DNA of 64,000 nucleotides from Comamonas sp. NLF-1-9 (GCF_019195435.1 NZ_CP078069.1:2108001-2172000), one strand, 5' to 3'; counted from the first letter of the stretch, positions 24,481 to 32,830 are shown. Notes: generated by a model not told the origin, from the sequence alone. Made by a program: numbers and translations.

Positions 24481-24957
24481 ATGAACAAGTCACAAACCCG
24501 AGCGCGCAGCGGTGCCGAGCGCTTTGCCGCCGACTTCACCCGCGGCTTCGAGGAGCTTCCCGCCTCGCGGCGCTTCACCCCCGAGCAATTGGAGGTGATC
24601 TACGCGCTGGCCTATTCGCACGTGCAGCAGCAGCAATGGCAAAAGGCCTTGGCGATCTTCGCCTTCTTGTCGCAGTACGGGCCCACGCGCTCGCACTACC
24701 TGGCAGGCCTGGCGCTGTGCCTGCAGATGCTGCAGCGCCACGACGAGGCGATCAACATCCATTCGCTGATGCTGGTGCTGTTTCCCGAGCAGTTGTCACC
24801 CATGCTGCACATTGCCGAAAGCGAGCTCGCGCTGGGCCAGCGCGCGGCGGCCGTCAAAACGCTGCAACAACTCGATGCGGCGCTGCCTGCGGGCGTTATG
24901 CTCAAACAGCGCGCCCAGGCCCTGCTGGAGCGCCTGGCGGTTACCGCCAGCGCCTGA
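24481..24957 (+). CDS. Class II translocator chaperone, SycD/LcrH family (second copy)
   Basis: 158 residues, TPR-based: I-Y-A-L-A-Y-S-H-V-Q-Q-Q-Q-W-Q-K-A-L-A-I-F (about 40-60), L-A-G-L-A-L-C-L-Q-M-L-Q-R-H-D-E-A and L-H-I-A-E-S-E-L-A-L-G-Q-R-A-A-A. It begins 23 bases after the YopB-like gene, its most probable client. It shares only the fold pattern with the first copy, so the pair is diverged rather than a recent duplication. Confidence 0.85.
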   Translation: MNKSQTRARSGAERFAADFTRGFEELPASRRFTPEQLEVIYALAYSHVQQQQWQKALAIFAFLSQYGPTRSHYLAGLALCLQMLQRHDEAINIHSLMLVLFPEQLSPMLHIAESELALGQRAAAVKTLQQLDAALPAGVMLKQRAQALLERLAVTASA

Positions 24958-24993
24958 ACCGCGCAAAAACGCCCATGGGCCTATTGCTTATCG

Positions 24994-25434
24994 ATGACCG
25001 CTGAATCCGCGCTGCTGGGCAGCGACGATATCCGTCTGCTCACCGAAATCGGCTTTCTTGCCGCCGGGCGGGGAGAGCTCGCGCGCGCCGAAGCCATCTT
25101 CGGCGCGCTCGCCTTGCTGCGCCCAGAGCGCGCGTTTGCCCACGTCGGCATCGCCCTGGCCTTGATCAACCGCGGGCGCCCTGGCGAGGCGGCGGCGCGC
25201 ACCGAGCGCGTGCACTTGCCCGCCGGCCCCGAACGCGAGCTGCTGGCTGCCGTGCGCGCCCTGGCCTTGCAACTCGACCGGCGCAACGCCGAGGCCACGC
25301 GCCTGCTGCAGTCCGTCGTCCGCCCGCATGCAAACGCCCGGGAGCCGGCAAGCGATGGCGTGCGCCTGGCCCGGCGGCTGTTGGGCGAGGACGTGTCCGC
25401 CGCCCCTGCCGCACTGGCCGCCGCCCCGGTCTGA
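24994..25434 (+). CDS. TPR-like T3SS accessory protein (YscG/HrpB1-like)
   Basis: 146 residues. Core helices L-L-T-E-I-G-F-L-A-A-G-R-G-E-L-A-R-A-E-A-I-F and L-L-R-P-E-R-A-F-A-H-V-G-I-A-L-A-L-I-N-R-G-R-P form TPR-like pairs similar to the HrpB1/YscG group, whose members act as cochaperones for needle or pilus subunits. Located between the translocator unit and sctI. It could pair with the SctE-like protein at 7464-7814 to hold SctF. The last third is Ala-rich and probably disordered. Assignment to YscG or HrpB1 cannot be decided by eye. Confidence 0.6.
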   Translation: MTAESALLGSDDIRLLTEIGFLAAGRGELARAEAIFGALALLRPERAFAHVGIALALINRGRPGEAAARTERVHLPAGPERELLAAVRALALQLDRRNAEATRLLQSVVRPHANAREPASDGVRLARRLLGEDVSAAPAALAAAPV

Positions 25435-25472
25435 GCAGATGTAAACGCCTCTTACGCACCCGGAGCCCGCCC

Positions 25473-25907
25473 ATGGAAATCGCGTCCGCCCACTTCGTTG
25501 CGCAACTGGCGCAAACACTTCAAAGTCCGGCGCCAGCGGCCGAGCCGCCTGCGCCGGCAGCGGGGCCCGATGCGCTGGCCGCTGCACGTTTTCAAAGCCT
25601 GATGCAAGCACCGCCGGCAGAACTGACCGCGCCCGCTGCGGCGGCGCAGCAAGCGCTGGGCAGCGCTGCGCCGCTGAGCGTGTCGCTGGGCGACCGCATT
25701 CTGTCGGGCATGCAGCACACTGCAGGCAGCGTGCAGGGCACCTGGCGCTCGGTGGCCGACAAGCTCAATTCCCCGCTGCCCATGGACACGCGCGAGATGC
25801 TGCAAGTCCAGCTGCAACTGTCGCAGGTGGCGGTGCAGTACGAGCTGCTGGGCAAGGCGATCTCGCGCAGCACGCAAAACATCGACCAACTGGTGCGCAT
25901 CCAATGA
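25473..25907 (+). CDS. sctI: T3SS inner rod protein SctI (YscI/BscI family)
   Basis: 144 residues. The C-terminal 40 residues (L-Q-V-Q-L-Q-L-S-Q-V-A-V-Q-Y-E-L-L-G-K-A-I-S-R and Q-N-I-D-Q-L-V-R-I) match the conserved rod helix that anchors the needle; the first 60 residues are Pro/Ala-rich and disordered, as is usual. Overlaps sctJ by 4 bases. First gene of the tightly packed sctI-U block. Confidence 0.9.
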   Translation: MEIASAHFVAQLAQTLQSPAPAAEPPAPAAGPDALAAARFQSLMQAPPAELTAPAAAAQQALGSAAPLSVSLGDRILSGMQHTAGSVQGTWRSVADKLNSPLPMDTREMLQVQLQLSQVAVQYELLGKAISRSTQNIDQLVRIQ

Positions 25908-26743
25908 GCTTTCTTCGTGCCCCCTCCTTCTGGCGCCGCGCGCTGCATGGCCTGGTGTTGTCGCTGAGCCTGCTGCTGCTGGCCTGCGGCGGGCGCGTGG
26001 ACCTGATGGGCGCCGTACCCGAAGACGAGGCCAACGAGGTGCTGGCAGTGCTGCTCAAGGCCGAGGTCAATGCCGTCAAGACCCCCGGCAAGGACGGCCT
26101 GGTCGGCGTGCAGGTGAGCAGCCAGCAGGTTGGCCAGGCCTTGCAGGTGCTGCGCGACAACGGCCTGCCGCGCGAGCGCTACGCCGGCATGGGCCAGGTG
26201 TTCAAGAAGGAAGGCCTGATCTCCTCACCGCTGGAAGAGCGCGCGCGCTATGTGTATGCGCTGTCGCAGGAGCTCTCGGGCACGCTGTCCAAGATCGACG
26301 GCGTGCTCTACGCGCGGGTGCACGTGGTGCTGCCCGAGCGCGGCGTAGCCGGCGAGCCTGGCGTGCCCTCCACCGCCGCGGTGTTCATCAAGCACCAGGA
26401 GGGGCGCGATCTGGAGCTGCTGCAACCGCAGATTCGGCGGCTGGTGACCAACAGCATTCCCGGCCTCTCGCCCGAGCGCGTCTCCATCGTCTTCGTCTCC
26501 GCCCCGGCGGCGGAGGAAGCGGCCGCGAGCCCTCCGCTCGCCCAGGTACTCGGTATCGGCGTCAGCGCCGATGCGGCCGCGCGACTGCAGGCGCTGCTCT
26601 GGGGCTTGGTAGTCGTGCTGCTGCTGGCGCTGGGTGCCGCCGGCTGGCTGGCCTGGCGCTTTGCCCTGCCCGTCTGGAAGGGCGGCAAGAAGCCGGCCGG
26701 CGGTATGCCGGCGGCGCAGGGAGCGCAGCATGGCCCGGCTTGA
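25904..26743 (+). CDS. sctJ: T3SS inner-membrane ring lipoprotein SctJ (YscJ/PrgK family)
   Basis: 279 residues. Lipoprotein signal peptide ending L-L-A-C at 25-28, so C28 is the lipidated residue. The periplasmic part carries the two ring-building domains: V-P-E-D-E-A-N-E-V-L-A-V-L (about 38-50), a V-G-V-Q-V strand, and G-V-L-Y-A-R-V-H-V-V-L-P-E-R-G (about 134-148). One C-terminal membrane segment at about 230-256 and a short cytoplasmic tail follow. SctJ forms the inner ring of the basal body with SctD. An 86-base gap with a repeat separates it from sctK. Confidence 0.95.
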   Translation: MSFLRAPSFWRRALHGLVLSLSLLLLACGGRVDLMGAVPEDEANEVLAVLLKAEVNAVKTPGKDGLVGVQVSSQQVGQALQVLRDNGLPRERYAGMGQVFKKEGLISSPLEERARYVYALSQELSGTLSKIDGVLYARVHVVLPERGVAGEPGVPSTAAVFIKHQEGRDLELLQPQIRRLVTNSIPGLSPERVSIVFVSAPAAEEAAASPPLAQVLGIGVSADAAARLQALLWGLVVVLLLALGAAGWLAWRFALPVWKGGKKPAGGMPAAQGAQHGPA

Positions 26744-26808
26744 GATAGCTATCTTTACGATAGCTGTTCGCGCTTGTACCACAAGCGTTTGAGGCCGATT
26801 TCTTTCAA
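26744..26808 (+). repeat. Short intergenic repeat, copy 2 of 3
   Basis: Contains GATAGCTGTTCGCGCTTG, then ACAAGCGTTTGAGGCCGATT, preceded by a short palindromic GATAGCTATC. The order matches the copies at 9265-9330 and 32440-32500. It fills almost all of the sctJ-sctK gap. Partial self-complementarity (CGCTTG/CAAGCG) would fold in RNA. Confidence 0.7.
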
Positions 26809-26829
26809 ACCAACGGGGACGACGTCGAA

Positions 26830-27531
26830 GTGGGCACGAGCGCAACACCTGCTGCATGGCACGGCCTGGAGCATCCGGCGCTGGCACAGCTGCTGCGCTT
26901 CAACCAGTTGCCCAGCCTGCTGCTGCACCCCCAGCAGATACCTGGGCTGGCGCCGCCCGAGGGCTGGGGCAGCCCGCTGGCCCAGCGCCCCGGCGTGCTG
27001 GCCGCGCTGCACAAGCGCTGGTCTGCGCGTCTGCTGCAGGGCCTGGGCAATGCGGCGGCGCCGGTGCTGGACATGAAGCTGCCCGCGCTGCCGCTGGCCC
27101 TCGCCGACGCCGGTCTACTGGCACGCCTGGCGCGCGCGCTCGGCCTGGCGTTGCTGGCGCGCGAGCTGCGCCGCGTCATCGTGCGCGACGAGGTGCTGGC
27201 GCTGCGCCAGGCGCTGGGCGCCCAAGAGCTACAGCGGCTGCTCGACGAAGACGTGCAGGTCCAGCCCGAGCTCGACGACGCGCAGCGCTGGCTGGCCCAC
27301 GGCTGGACAGCGGGGCCCGAACTGCTAGGCTTCAGCGTGCTCGCGCGCGCCTGGCAAGATGCACCCGCCCCGCTCGCGCGGCGTGCCGACTGGCGCCTGC
27401 CCCCGCTATCCTTGAGCGCCCAGGCACGCGCAGACCTGCCGCTGAGCGCAAGCCAGGCGCGCGGCCTGTGCCTGCACCGACTGGAACAAATGGATCCCGC
27501 ATGGCTTTCCTGCTTTACCGCGACGCACTGA
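26830..27531 (+). CDS. sctK: T3SS sorting-platform protein SctK (YscK/BscK-like)
   Basis: 233 residues, GTG start at 26830. Leu/Ala-rich globular protein without membrane segments; the motif L-L-R-F-N-Q-L-P-S-L-L-L-H-P (about 18-31) and the central L-A-R-A-L-G-L-A-L-L-A-R-E-L-R-R (about 100-115) fit the SctK/OrgA group. SctK links the SctQ pods of the cytoplasmic platform to SctD. It overlaps the start of sctL by 31 bases. The call relies partly on its position between sctJ and sctL. Confidence 0.72.
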   Translation: MGTSATPAAWHGLEHPALAQLLRFNQLPSLLLHPQQIPGLAPPEGWGSPLAQRPGVLAALHKRWSARLLQGLGNAAAPVLDMKLPALPLALADAGLLARLARALGLALLARELRRVIVRDEVLALRQALGAQELQRLLDEDVQVQPELDDAQRWLAHGWTAGPELLGFSVLARAWQDAPAPLARRADWRLPPLSLSAQARADLPLSASQARGLCLHRLEQMDPAWLSCFTATH

Positions 27532-28142
27532 GCCCCACGCGCACCCTGGCCAGCCGCGTGCCGCCGGGCACACGCATCGTGCGCGCTGCCGACGTCGCCG
27601 CGCTCGGTGAAGCGCATGCGCTGCTGGCCGAGGCCCGTGCGCAAGCCCAGGCCATCGTCGCGGCCGCGCAGGACGCGTTCGACCAAGAGCGCCAGCGCGG
27701 CTACCAGGACGGCCTGGTCGAGGCGCGCATGGAGCAGGCCGAGAAGATGATCGACACCGTCAGCCGCACGGTGGACTACTTTGCCCAGGTCGAGCAGGAG
27801 ATGGTGGCGCTGGTCATGGGCGCGGTGCGCAAGATCGTCGAAGGCTTCGACGACGAGCAGCGCGTGCTGGCGGTCGTCAAGAACGCGCTGTCGGTAGTGC
27901 GCAACCAGAAGCAGATGACGCTGCGCCTGCACCCAAGCCAGGTCGATGTGGTGCGCGCGCGCGTGAACGACCTGCTGGCCGCCTACCCCGGCGTGGGCTA
28001 TCTGGACATTCTGGCCGACGGCCGCCTGGCGCCCGACAGCTGCATCCTGGAGAGCGAAATCGGCATGGTCGAGGCCAGCATCGAGGGGCAGATTGGCGCG
28101 CTGCAGGCGGCCTTCCAGAAAATCCTGGGCAACCGCGTATGA
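27501..28142 (+). CDS. sctL: T3SS ATPase stator SctL (YscL/FliH family)
   Basis: 213 residues from ATG 27501, inside the end of sctK; a longer frame upstream is just the shadow of sctK. A coiled-coil [15 protein letters not shown] region (about 42-70) and a C-terminal V-type ATPase subunit E-like domain ([11 protein letters not shown], and [13 protein letters not shown]) are typical. SctL dimers regulate the ATPase SctN and connect it to SctQ. It overlaps sctN by 4 bases. Confidence 0.9.
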   Translation: MAFLLYRDALSPTRTLASRVPPGTRIVRAADVAALGEAHALLAEARAQAQAIVAAAQDAFDQERQRGYQDGLVEARMEQAEKMIDTVSRTVDYFAQVEQEMVALVMGAVRKIVEGFDDEQRVLAVVKNALSVVRNQKQMTLRLHPSQVDVVRARVNDLLAAYPGVGYLDILADGRLAPDSCILESEIGMVEASIEGQIGALQAAFQKILGNRV

Positions 28143-29524
28143 ACGATCTGGCCGCCCCTCCCGCCGTGCCGGCGCGCAGCAAGCGCCAGTTCGACTACAT
28201 CACCGAGATGATGGAGCTGGCGCTGCAGGATACGTCGACGCTGCGCATCAAGGGCCGCGTCACGCAAGTGATAGGCACCATCATCAAGGCCGTGGTGCCG
28301 ACGGTCAAGGTCGGCGAGGTCTGCCTGCTGCGCAACCCTGGCGAAGATTTTGAAATGAAGGCCGAGGTCGTGGGCTTCGTGCGCGACGCCGCCCTGCTCA
28401 CGCCGATCGGCGACATGTATGGCATCTCGGCCGCGACCGAGGTGGTTCCGACCGGGCGTTCGCACATGGTGCCGGTGGGCTTTGGCCTGCTCGGGCGCGT
28501 GCTCGACGGCCTGGGGCGGCCGCTGGACGAAGCCGAGCGCGGCCCGCTGGAGGCGACCAAGTACTACCCGGTGTTTGCCGAGGCGCCCGACCCGCTCACG
28601 CGGCGCATCATCCGCGACCCGCTGGAGCTGGGCGTACGCGCGCTCGACGGGCTGCTCACCTGCGGCGAGGGCCAGCGCATGGGCATCTTCGCGGCGGCGG
28701 GCGGTGGCAAATCCACGCTCATGGCCATGCTGGTCAAGGGCGCGGCGGTGGACGTGACGGTGGTGGCGCTGATCGGCGAGCGCGGGCGCGAGGTGCGCGA
28801 ATTCCTCGAGCACGACCTCGGTCCCGAGGGGCGGCGCAAGGCCGTCATCGTCTGCGCCACCAGCGACAAATCTTCCATGGAACGCTCCAAGGCGGCCTAC
28901 GTGGCCACGGCGATAGCGGAGTACTTTCGCGACCAGGGCAAGAAGGTGCTGTTCCTGATGGATTCGGCTACGCGCTTTGCCCGCGCCCAGCGCGAGATCG
29001 GCCTGGCCGCGGGCGAGCCGCCCACACGCCGGGGCTTTCCGCCCAGCGTGTTCGCGACGCTGCCCAAGCTGATGGAGCGCACCGGCATGAATCAGAGCGG
29101 CTCGATCACGGCGCTGTACACCGTGCTGGTGGAAGGCGACGACATGACCGAGCCGATCGCCGACGAAACCCGCTCCATCCTGGATGGGCACATCGTGCTC
29201 TCGCGCAAGCTGGGCGCGGCCAACCACTACCCGGCCATCGACGTGCTGGCCTCGGCCTCGCGCGTGATGAACGCGGTGATCACGCCCGAGCACAAAAAGC
29301 TCGCGGGGCGCCTGCGCGAGCTCATGGCCAAGTACGAGGAGGTGGAGCTGCTGGTCAAGATCGGCGAATACAAGCGCGGGGGCGATCCGAACACCGACGA
29401 GGCGATCGACAAGATCGAGGCGATACGCGCCTTTCTCAGGCAGCGCACCGACGAGCGCTGCGGCATGCAGGAAACCCTGCAGCGCCTGGCCGAGCTGGTG
29501 GGCGCGGGGGCAGCGAAGTCATGA
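28139..29524 (+). CDS. sctN: T3SS ATPase SctN
   Basis: 461 residues. Walker A A-G-G-G-K-S-T at about 187-193 and Walker B K-V-L-F-L-M-D-S (about 269-276) lie in an F1-beta-like domain with the T3SS consensus [21 protein letters not shown] (about 285-305). The hexameric enzyme releases chaperones and unfolds substrates at the export gate. Start overlaps sctL (ATGA) and stop overlaps sctO (ATGA). Confidence 0.97.
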   Translation: MNDLAAPPAVPARSKRQFDYITEMMELALQDTSTLRIKGRVTQVIGTIIKAVVPTVKVGEVCLLRNPGEDFEMKAEVVGFVRDAALLTPIGDMYGISAATEVVPTGRSHMVPVGFGLLGRVLDGLGRPLDEAERGPLEATKYYPVFAEAPDPLTRRIIRDPLELGVRALDGLLTCGEGQRMGIFAAAGGGKSTLMAMLVKGAAVDVTVVALIGERGREVREFLEHDLGPEGRRKAVIVCATSDKSSMERSKAAYVATAIAEYFRDQGKKVLFLMDSATRFARAQREIGLAAGEPPTRRGFPPSVFATLPKLMERTGMNQSGSITALYTVLVEGDDMTEPIADETRSILDGHIVLSRKLGAANHYPAIDVLASASRVMNAVITPEHKKLAGRLRELMAKYEEVELLVKIGEYKRGGDPNTDEAIDKIEAIRAFLRQRTDERCGMQETLQRLAELVGAGAAKS

Positions 29525-30030
29525 GCGTGTTTCGCGACCTGCTGCGCATCAAGACCTTCCGCGAGGACCAGGCCGAGCTACAGGTGCGCCACCAGCGCGA
29601 GCAGGCACGCCAGGCGCGCCAGGCACGTGAACAAGCCCAGGCCCTGCTCGAGCGCCTGCTGCGCGAAGGCGTGGAGACAGAGCTGCGCATGTACCGCGAG
29701 CTGTGCGAGCGCATCGTGCGTCTGCGCGAGATCGAAGACGTGCAACTGGCCGTCGCCGGTTTGCGCCAGCGCGAGGCCACGCAGGAGGACGCGGTGCAAA
29801 GCGCGCTCGGCCAGGAGCAGCAGGCCGAAGCGGCGCTGCAGCAGGCCCGCCAGGCGCACAAGGAGGCCACGCGCCAGAAGGAAAAATTCATCGACCTGTC
29901 GGCCAATTTCGACAGCGAACGCGCGCGCGAGGCAGAGCGTCGCGAAGACCTGGAAATGGAAGAAGCCGCCAGCGTGCGCCGCGACCGCGAGGAGTGGGAC
30001 GTGAGCGAACCCGAGGAGCAAGGCGCATGA
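29521..30030 (+). CDS. sctO: T3SS central stalk protein SctO (YscO family)
   Basis: 169 residues, almost entirely coiled coil ([35 protein letters not shown]). SctO/InvI/FliJ proteins insert in the ATPase hexamer and contact SctV. Its size, charge pattern and place between sctN and sctP fit; sequence conservation of this family is low. Overlaps both neighbours by 4 bases. Confidence 0.85.
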   Translation: MSVFRDLLRIKTFREDQAELQVRHQREQARQARQAREQAQALLERLLREGVETELRMYRELCERIVRLREIEDVQLAVAGLRQREATQEDAVQSALGQEQQAEAALQQARQAHKEATRQKEKFIDLSANFDSERAREAERREDLEMEEAASVRRDREEWDVSEPEEQGA

Positions 30031-30632
30031 GTGGCAGCGACCGCAGCATCCACCTCGATATCGGCCTGCCGCCGCGCTCTGACCTGGGCCATGCCGCAGG
30101 CGACGGCGGCCTGCCCACCCCGGGCAAGGGCGGGCGCGACGAGCAGCAATTGCAGCAGGACGCCAGCCGCATGCAGTCGCTGCTGCAACAGGCACCGAGC
30201 GCGCCTGCTGCTGCTCCCGCAGCCATGGCGCAACACCCGTTCGAACTGTTTGGCCAGGCTCTGCCCGGCGCCGCAGCGGCCGAGCGGCCGGCGGCACCCG
30301 AGGCCAGCGCCCTCGCCGGCCTGGACGAGCGCCTGTCGCAGATGGCGCAGCGCCTGTTGGTAGGCGAAGGCCGCCACGGCGGTCAAGCGGTGCAGATGCA
30401 GCTGGCCGACGCCGACCTGCCCGGCGTGGTATTGCAAGTCTTCGAGGACGAAGGCGCGTTGGTCGCCGAGTTCACCTGCTCGCAGGAAGAAGCGCGCGAG
30501 CGCCTGGCGCGCAACGCCCCCTGGCTGGCCGAGCAACTGGCCGAGCGGCTGCAACGCGCCTCCCTGGTGCGGGTGCTGGCCGACGACCCCGAGGATCCCT
30601 GCCCCGTGGAAGCCCGCGCGGGCCGCGCCTGA
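30027..30632 (+). CDS. sctP: T3SS needle-length/substrate-switch protein SctP (YscP/HpaP-like)
   Basis: 201 residues from ATG 30027 (overlaps the sctO stop). Pro/Ala-rich unordered N-terminal half and a more ordered C-terminal half with Q-L-A-D-A-D-L-P-G-V-V-L-Q-V (about 130-143) and L-V-A-E-F-T-C-S-Q-E-E-A-R-E-R-L, which resembles the switch domain of HpaP/YscP. It is short compared with YscP (about 500 residues), so any molecular-ruler length would be small. Call rests on position and domain pattern. Confidence 0.72.
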   Translation: MSGSDRSIHLDIGLPPRSDLGHAAGDGGLPTPGKGGRDEQQLQQDASRMQSLLQQAPSAPAAAPAAMAQHPFELFGQALPGAAAAERPAAPEASALAGLDERLSQMAQRLLVGEGRHGGQAVQMQLADADLPGVVLQVFEDEGALVAEFTCSQEEARERLARNAPWLAEQLAERLQRASLVRVLADDPEDPCPVEARAGRA

Positions 30633-30646
30633 ACCCATCCTCCTTC

Positions 30647-31765
30647 ATGAACGATCTGTCCTCGCCCGCATCGCCGCCCGTGCTCGAGCGCCTGTCGCGC
30701 AACGAAGCCCAGGCGCGCACCACCATCGCCCAGCGCGGCGGCGCACTGGCGCTGCGCCTGGCTGGCCAGGCCTGGCAGGTCGATCTGCTGCCACTGGCGG
30801 GCAGCGCCGCTCCTGCCCCGCAGGACTGGATGCTGCAGATCGAATGGGCCGGCGCCACGCTGTGCGTCTGCGTGCCACAGGCCAGCGTGGGCGAGCTGAG
30901 CGCCCCCTTGCTGGACGGCGCCAGCCTGGGCGAACTGCCTGCGGAGCTGGCCCTGGCGGTGCTGGAGGCGGCCCTCGTCGATGTCTTCAGCGCACTGCGC
31001 ACGCTGGGTCGCGGCGAACCCCAGTTGCTGCAGGCCAGCGCCGGCGGCGCACCGGCCTCGGGCTGCCGCCATGGCGTGCAGGCCTTGCTGCGCCAAAGCG
31101 ATGGCCCGGCAGCGTTGGACGCGAGCTTGCATCTGGACGCGCTCGGCCTGCTGCTGCTGGCCGGCCTGCTGGCCAGGCGCCCGCCCCGCCCGCCGGCGCT
31201 CAACGCGCTGTGGCCGCTGCGCCTGCCCGCCGAGATTGGCTGCACCCGGGTGACCGCGCAAGAGCTGGCGAGCCTCAGCGCGGGCGACGTCGTGCTGCTC
31301 GAAGTCAACCACGTGGGCGCGCAGCGCATGCTCTGGCTCAGCGCCGACGGGCGTCACGGCCTGCGCGTACAGCTGCCCGCGCCCTCTGCGCCCGAACCCG
31401 GAACCCAAGTTTCAGCAGGGGCCGAGGCACAGCCGCCGCAAGCCCCCGCGCTGATCGTGACCCATGCCTGGAGCGCCACCATGCCCACCAACGAATCCAC
31501 GCCCGTCGAACCGCTGGCCGCCGATGCCGCGCCCGCATCACTCGATGCGCTGCCCGTGCGCCTGTCCTTTGATCTGGGCGAAGTCACGCTCACTCTGGCG
31601 CAGGCGCAAACGCTGCAGCCGGGGCAAACCATCGAGCTGGCGCGCCCGCTCTCGGGCGGCGTGCGCATCCGTGCCAACGGCGCACTGGTCGGCGAGGGCG
31701 ATCTGGTGGAAATCGACGGCCAGCTGGGCGTGAGCGTGCGCACGCTCGCGCTCCAGAACCCCTGA
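30647..31765 (+). CDS. sctQ: T3SS cytoplasmic ring (C-ring) protein SctQ (YscQ family)
   Basis: 372 residues. The C-terminal SPOA domain (about 300-372: L-S-F-D-L-G-E-V-T-L-T-L-A-Q-A-Q-T-L and G-E-G-D-L-V-E-I-D-G-Q-L-G-V) is the FliN/YscQ hallmark; a weaker SPOA-like region lies near 205-255. SctQ forms the sorting pods with SctK and SctL. An internal ATG at 31481 with a good ribosome site may give a separate C-terminal product, as in YscQ and SpaO. Confidence 0.88.
   Translation: MNDLSSPASPPVLERLSRNEAQARTTIAQRGGALALRLAGQAWQVDLLPLAGSAAPAPQDWMLQIEWAGATLCVCVPQASVGELSAPLLDGASLGELPAELALAVLEAALVDVFSALRTLGRGEPQLLQASAGGAPASGCRHGVQALLRQSDGPAALDASLHLDALGLLLLAGLLARRPPRPPALNALWPLRLPAEIGCTRVTAQELASLSAGDVVLLEVNHVGAQRMLWLSADGRHGLRVQLPAPSAPEPGTQVSAGAEAQPPQAPALIVTHAWSATMPTNESTPVEPLAADAAPASLDALPVRLSFDLGEVTLTLAQAQTLQPGQTIELARPLSGGVRIRANGALVGEGDLVEIDGQLGVSVRTLALQNP
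31481..31765 (+). CDS. Possible internal product SctQ-C (alternative start inside sctQ)
   Basis: In-frame ATG 31481 (codon 279 of sctQ) is preceded by GGAG at a 7-base spacing, and the 94-residue product would be exactly the SPOA domain with a short leader. YscQ-C and the short form of SpaO are made the same way and are needed in those systems. Shares the stop codon with sctQ. Translation here is a prediction only. Confidence 0.5.
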   Translation: MPTNESTPVEPLAADAAPASLDALPVRLSFDLGEVTLTLAQAQTLQPGQTIELARPLSGGVRIRANGALVGEGDLVEIDGQLGVSVRTLALQNP

Positions 31766-31787
31766 AGCGCAAGCACGGCTGCCGCGC

Positions 31788-32438
31788 ATGAACACCGGGT
31801 TTGATCCCATCACGCTGGCCCTGGTGCTGGCCCTGCTGGCGCTGCTGCCCACGGTGGTGGTGGTAACCACTTCGTTTCTGAAGATCGCGGTGGTACTGGC
31901 GCTGCTGCGCAATGCCCTGGGGGTGCAGCAGGTACCGCCCAATCTGGCGCTGTACGGCATGGCGCTGATTCTCTCGGCCTACATCATGGCGCCGGTGGGC
32001 GTACACATGGCCGACCGGCTCAGCGCCAAGCCCGAAACCCTGGGCAGCGTGCCCGCACTGGTTGCCGGCGTGCGCGAAGGGGCCGAGCCGCTGCGCGAGT
32101 TCATGGCGCGCAACAGCAAGGTGGAGCAACGCGACTTCTTTCTGCGCACCGCCCAGCGCCTGTGGGGGCCGGACCTGTCGGCCGGCATGACCGAGCGCGA
32201 CTTCATGGTGCTGATGCCGGCCTTTCTGGTGTCGGAGCTGACTGCGGCCTTCCAGATCGGCTTCCTGCTCTATCTGCCCTTTGTCGTCATAGACCTCATC
32301 GTCTCCAACATCTTGCTGGCCATGGGGATGATGATGGTCTCGCCCGTCACCATCTCGCTGCCGCTCAAGCTGTTTCTCTTCGTCATGCTCGACGGCTGGT
32401 CGCGTCTGGTGCAAAGCCTGATCCTGACCTATTTGTGA
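31788..32438 (+). CDS. sctR: T3SS export gate protein SctR (YscR/FliP family)
   Basis: 216 residues with four membrane segments and the family motifs V-V-V-T-T-S-F-L-K-I-A-V-V (about 24-36), M-A-L-I-L-S-A-Y-I-M and F-Q-I-G-F-L-L-Y-L-P-F-V-V-I-D-L-I (about 153-169). SctR, S and T build the helical export pore with SctU. The stop is followed by a repeat element and then sctS after 78 bases. Confidence 0.95.
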   Translation: MNTGFDPITLALVLALLALLPTVVVVTTSFLKIAVVLALLRNALGVQQVPPNLALYGMALILSAYIMAPVGVHMADRLSAKPETLGSVPALVAGVREGAEPLREFMARNSKVEQRDFFLRTAQRLWGPDLSAGMTERDFMVLMPAFLVSELTAAFQIGFLLYLPFVVIDLIVSNILLAMGMMMVSPVTISLPLKLFLFVMLDGWSRLVQSLILTYL

Positions 32439-32439
32439 A

Positions 32440-32500
32440 ACTCAAAACAGATAGCTTCCAGCACAGGACGGACAAGCGTTAGAGGCCGATTTCATCAATA
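32440..32500 (+). repeat. Short intergenic repeat, copy 3 of 3
   Basis: Contains AAACAGATAGCTTCCAGCAC, then ACAAGCGTTAGAGGCCGATT, the same order as the copies at 9265-9330 and 26744-26808. It occupies most of the sctR-sctS gap, one of the few gaps in this operon. Boundaries approximate. Confidence 0.7.
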
Positions 32501-32516
32501 TTTCAGTTGCCTGCCC

Positions 32517-32786
32517 ATGCAAACCGTAGACGTCGTCGCGTATTTCACCCAGGCCTTGTACCTGGTGCTGTGGCTGTCGCTGCCGCCGATCGCGGTAGGG
32601 GCGCTGGTCGGTACGCTGTTTTCGCTGTTTCAGGCGCTCACGCAGATCCAGGAGCAGACGCTGTCCTTCGGCATCAAGCTGATTGCGGTCACCGTCACGC
32701 TGCTGCTGACGGCGCGCTGGGTGGGCGGCGAGATGTTCAATTTCGGCGCTCAGATCTTCGACGCTCTGGCGCTGGCAGGGCGCTGA
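32517..32786 (+). CDS. sctS: T3SS export gate protein SctS (YscS/FliQ family)
   Basis: 89 residues, two membrane segments, with the FliQ-family core P-P-I-A-V-G-A-L-V-G-T-L-F-S-L-F-Q-A-L-T-Q-I-Q-E-Q-T-L-S-F (about 22-50). Normal length for the family (85-90). Part of the SctRST pore. 24 bases before sctT. Confidence 0.95.
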   Translation: MQTVDVVAYFTQALYLVLWLSLPPIAVGALVGTLFSLFQALTQIQEQTLSFGIKLIAVTVTLLLTARWVGGEMFNFGAQIFDALALAGR

Positions 32787-32802
32787 GCCAGGCTGCCCGC
32801 AG

Positions 32803-32830
32803 GGAACCCGATGGACGCGCCGGTTACTTA
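32803..32830 (+). promoter_or_regulatory. ECF/HrpL-type promoter box, site 7, overlapping the sctT start codon
   Basis: + strand: GGAACC (32803-32808), 14-base spacer, GTTACTTA (32823-32830). The spacer holds the ATG of sctT (32811), so transcripts from it would begin inside sctT and could serve sctU, the chaperone, sctC and the sensor operon. 13 of 14 consensus positions match at the invariant spacing; coincidence is unlikely but not excluded. Confidence 0.5.

Noticed and set aside
25429..25458. CTTACGCA before sctI as another promoter box
   Set aside because: No GGAACC-like sequence lies at the required distance upstream.
5097..32830. Calling the boxes true HrpL hrp boxes
   Set aside because: The second element is GTTACTCA in all sites, not CCACNNA; the similarity is limited to GGAACC.
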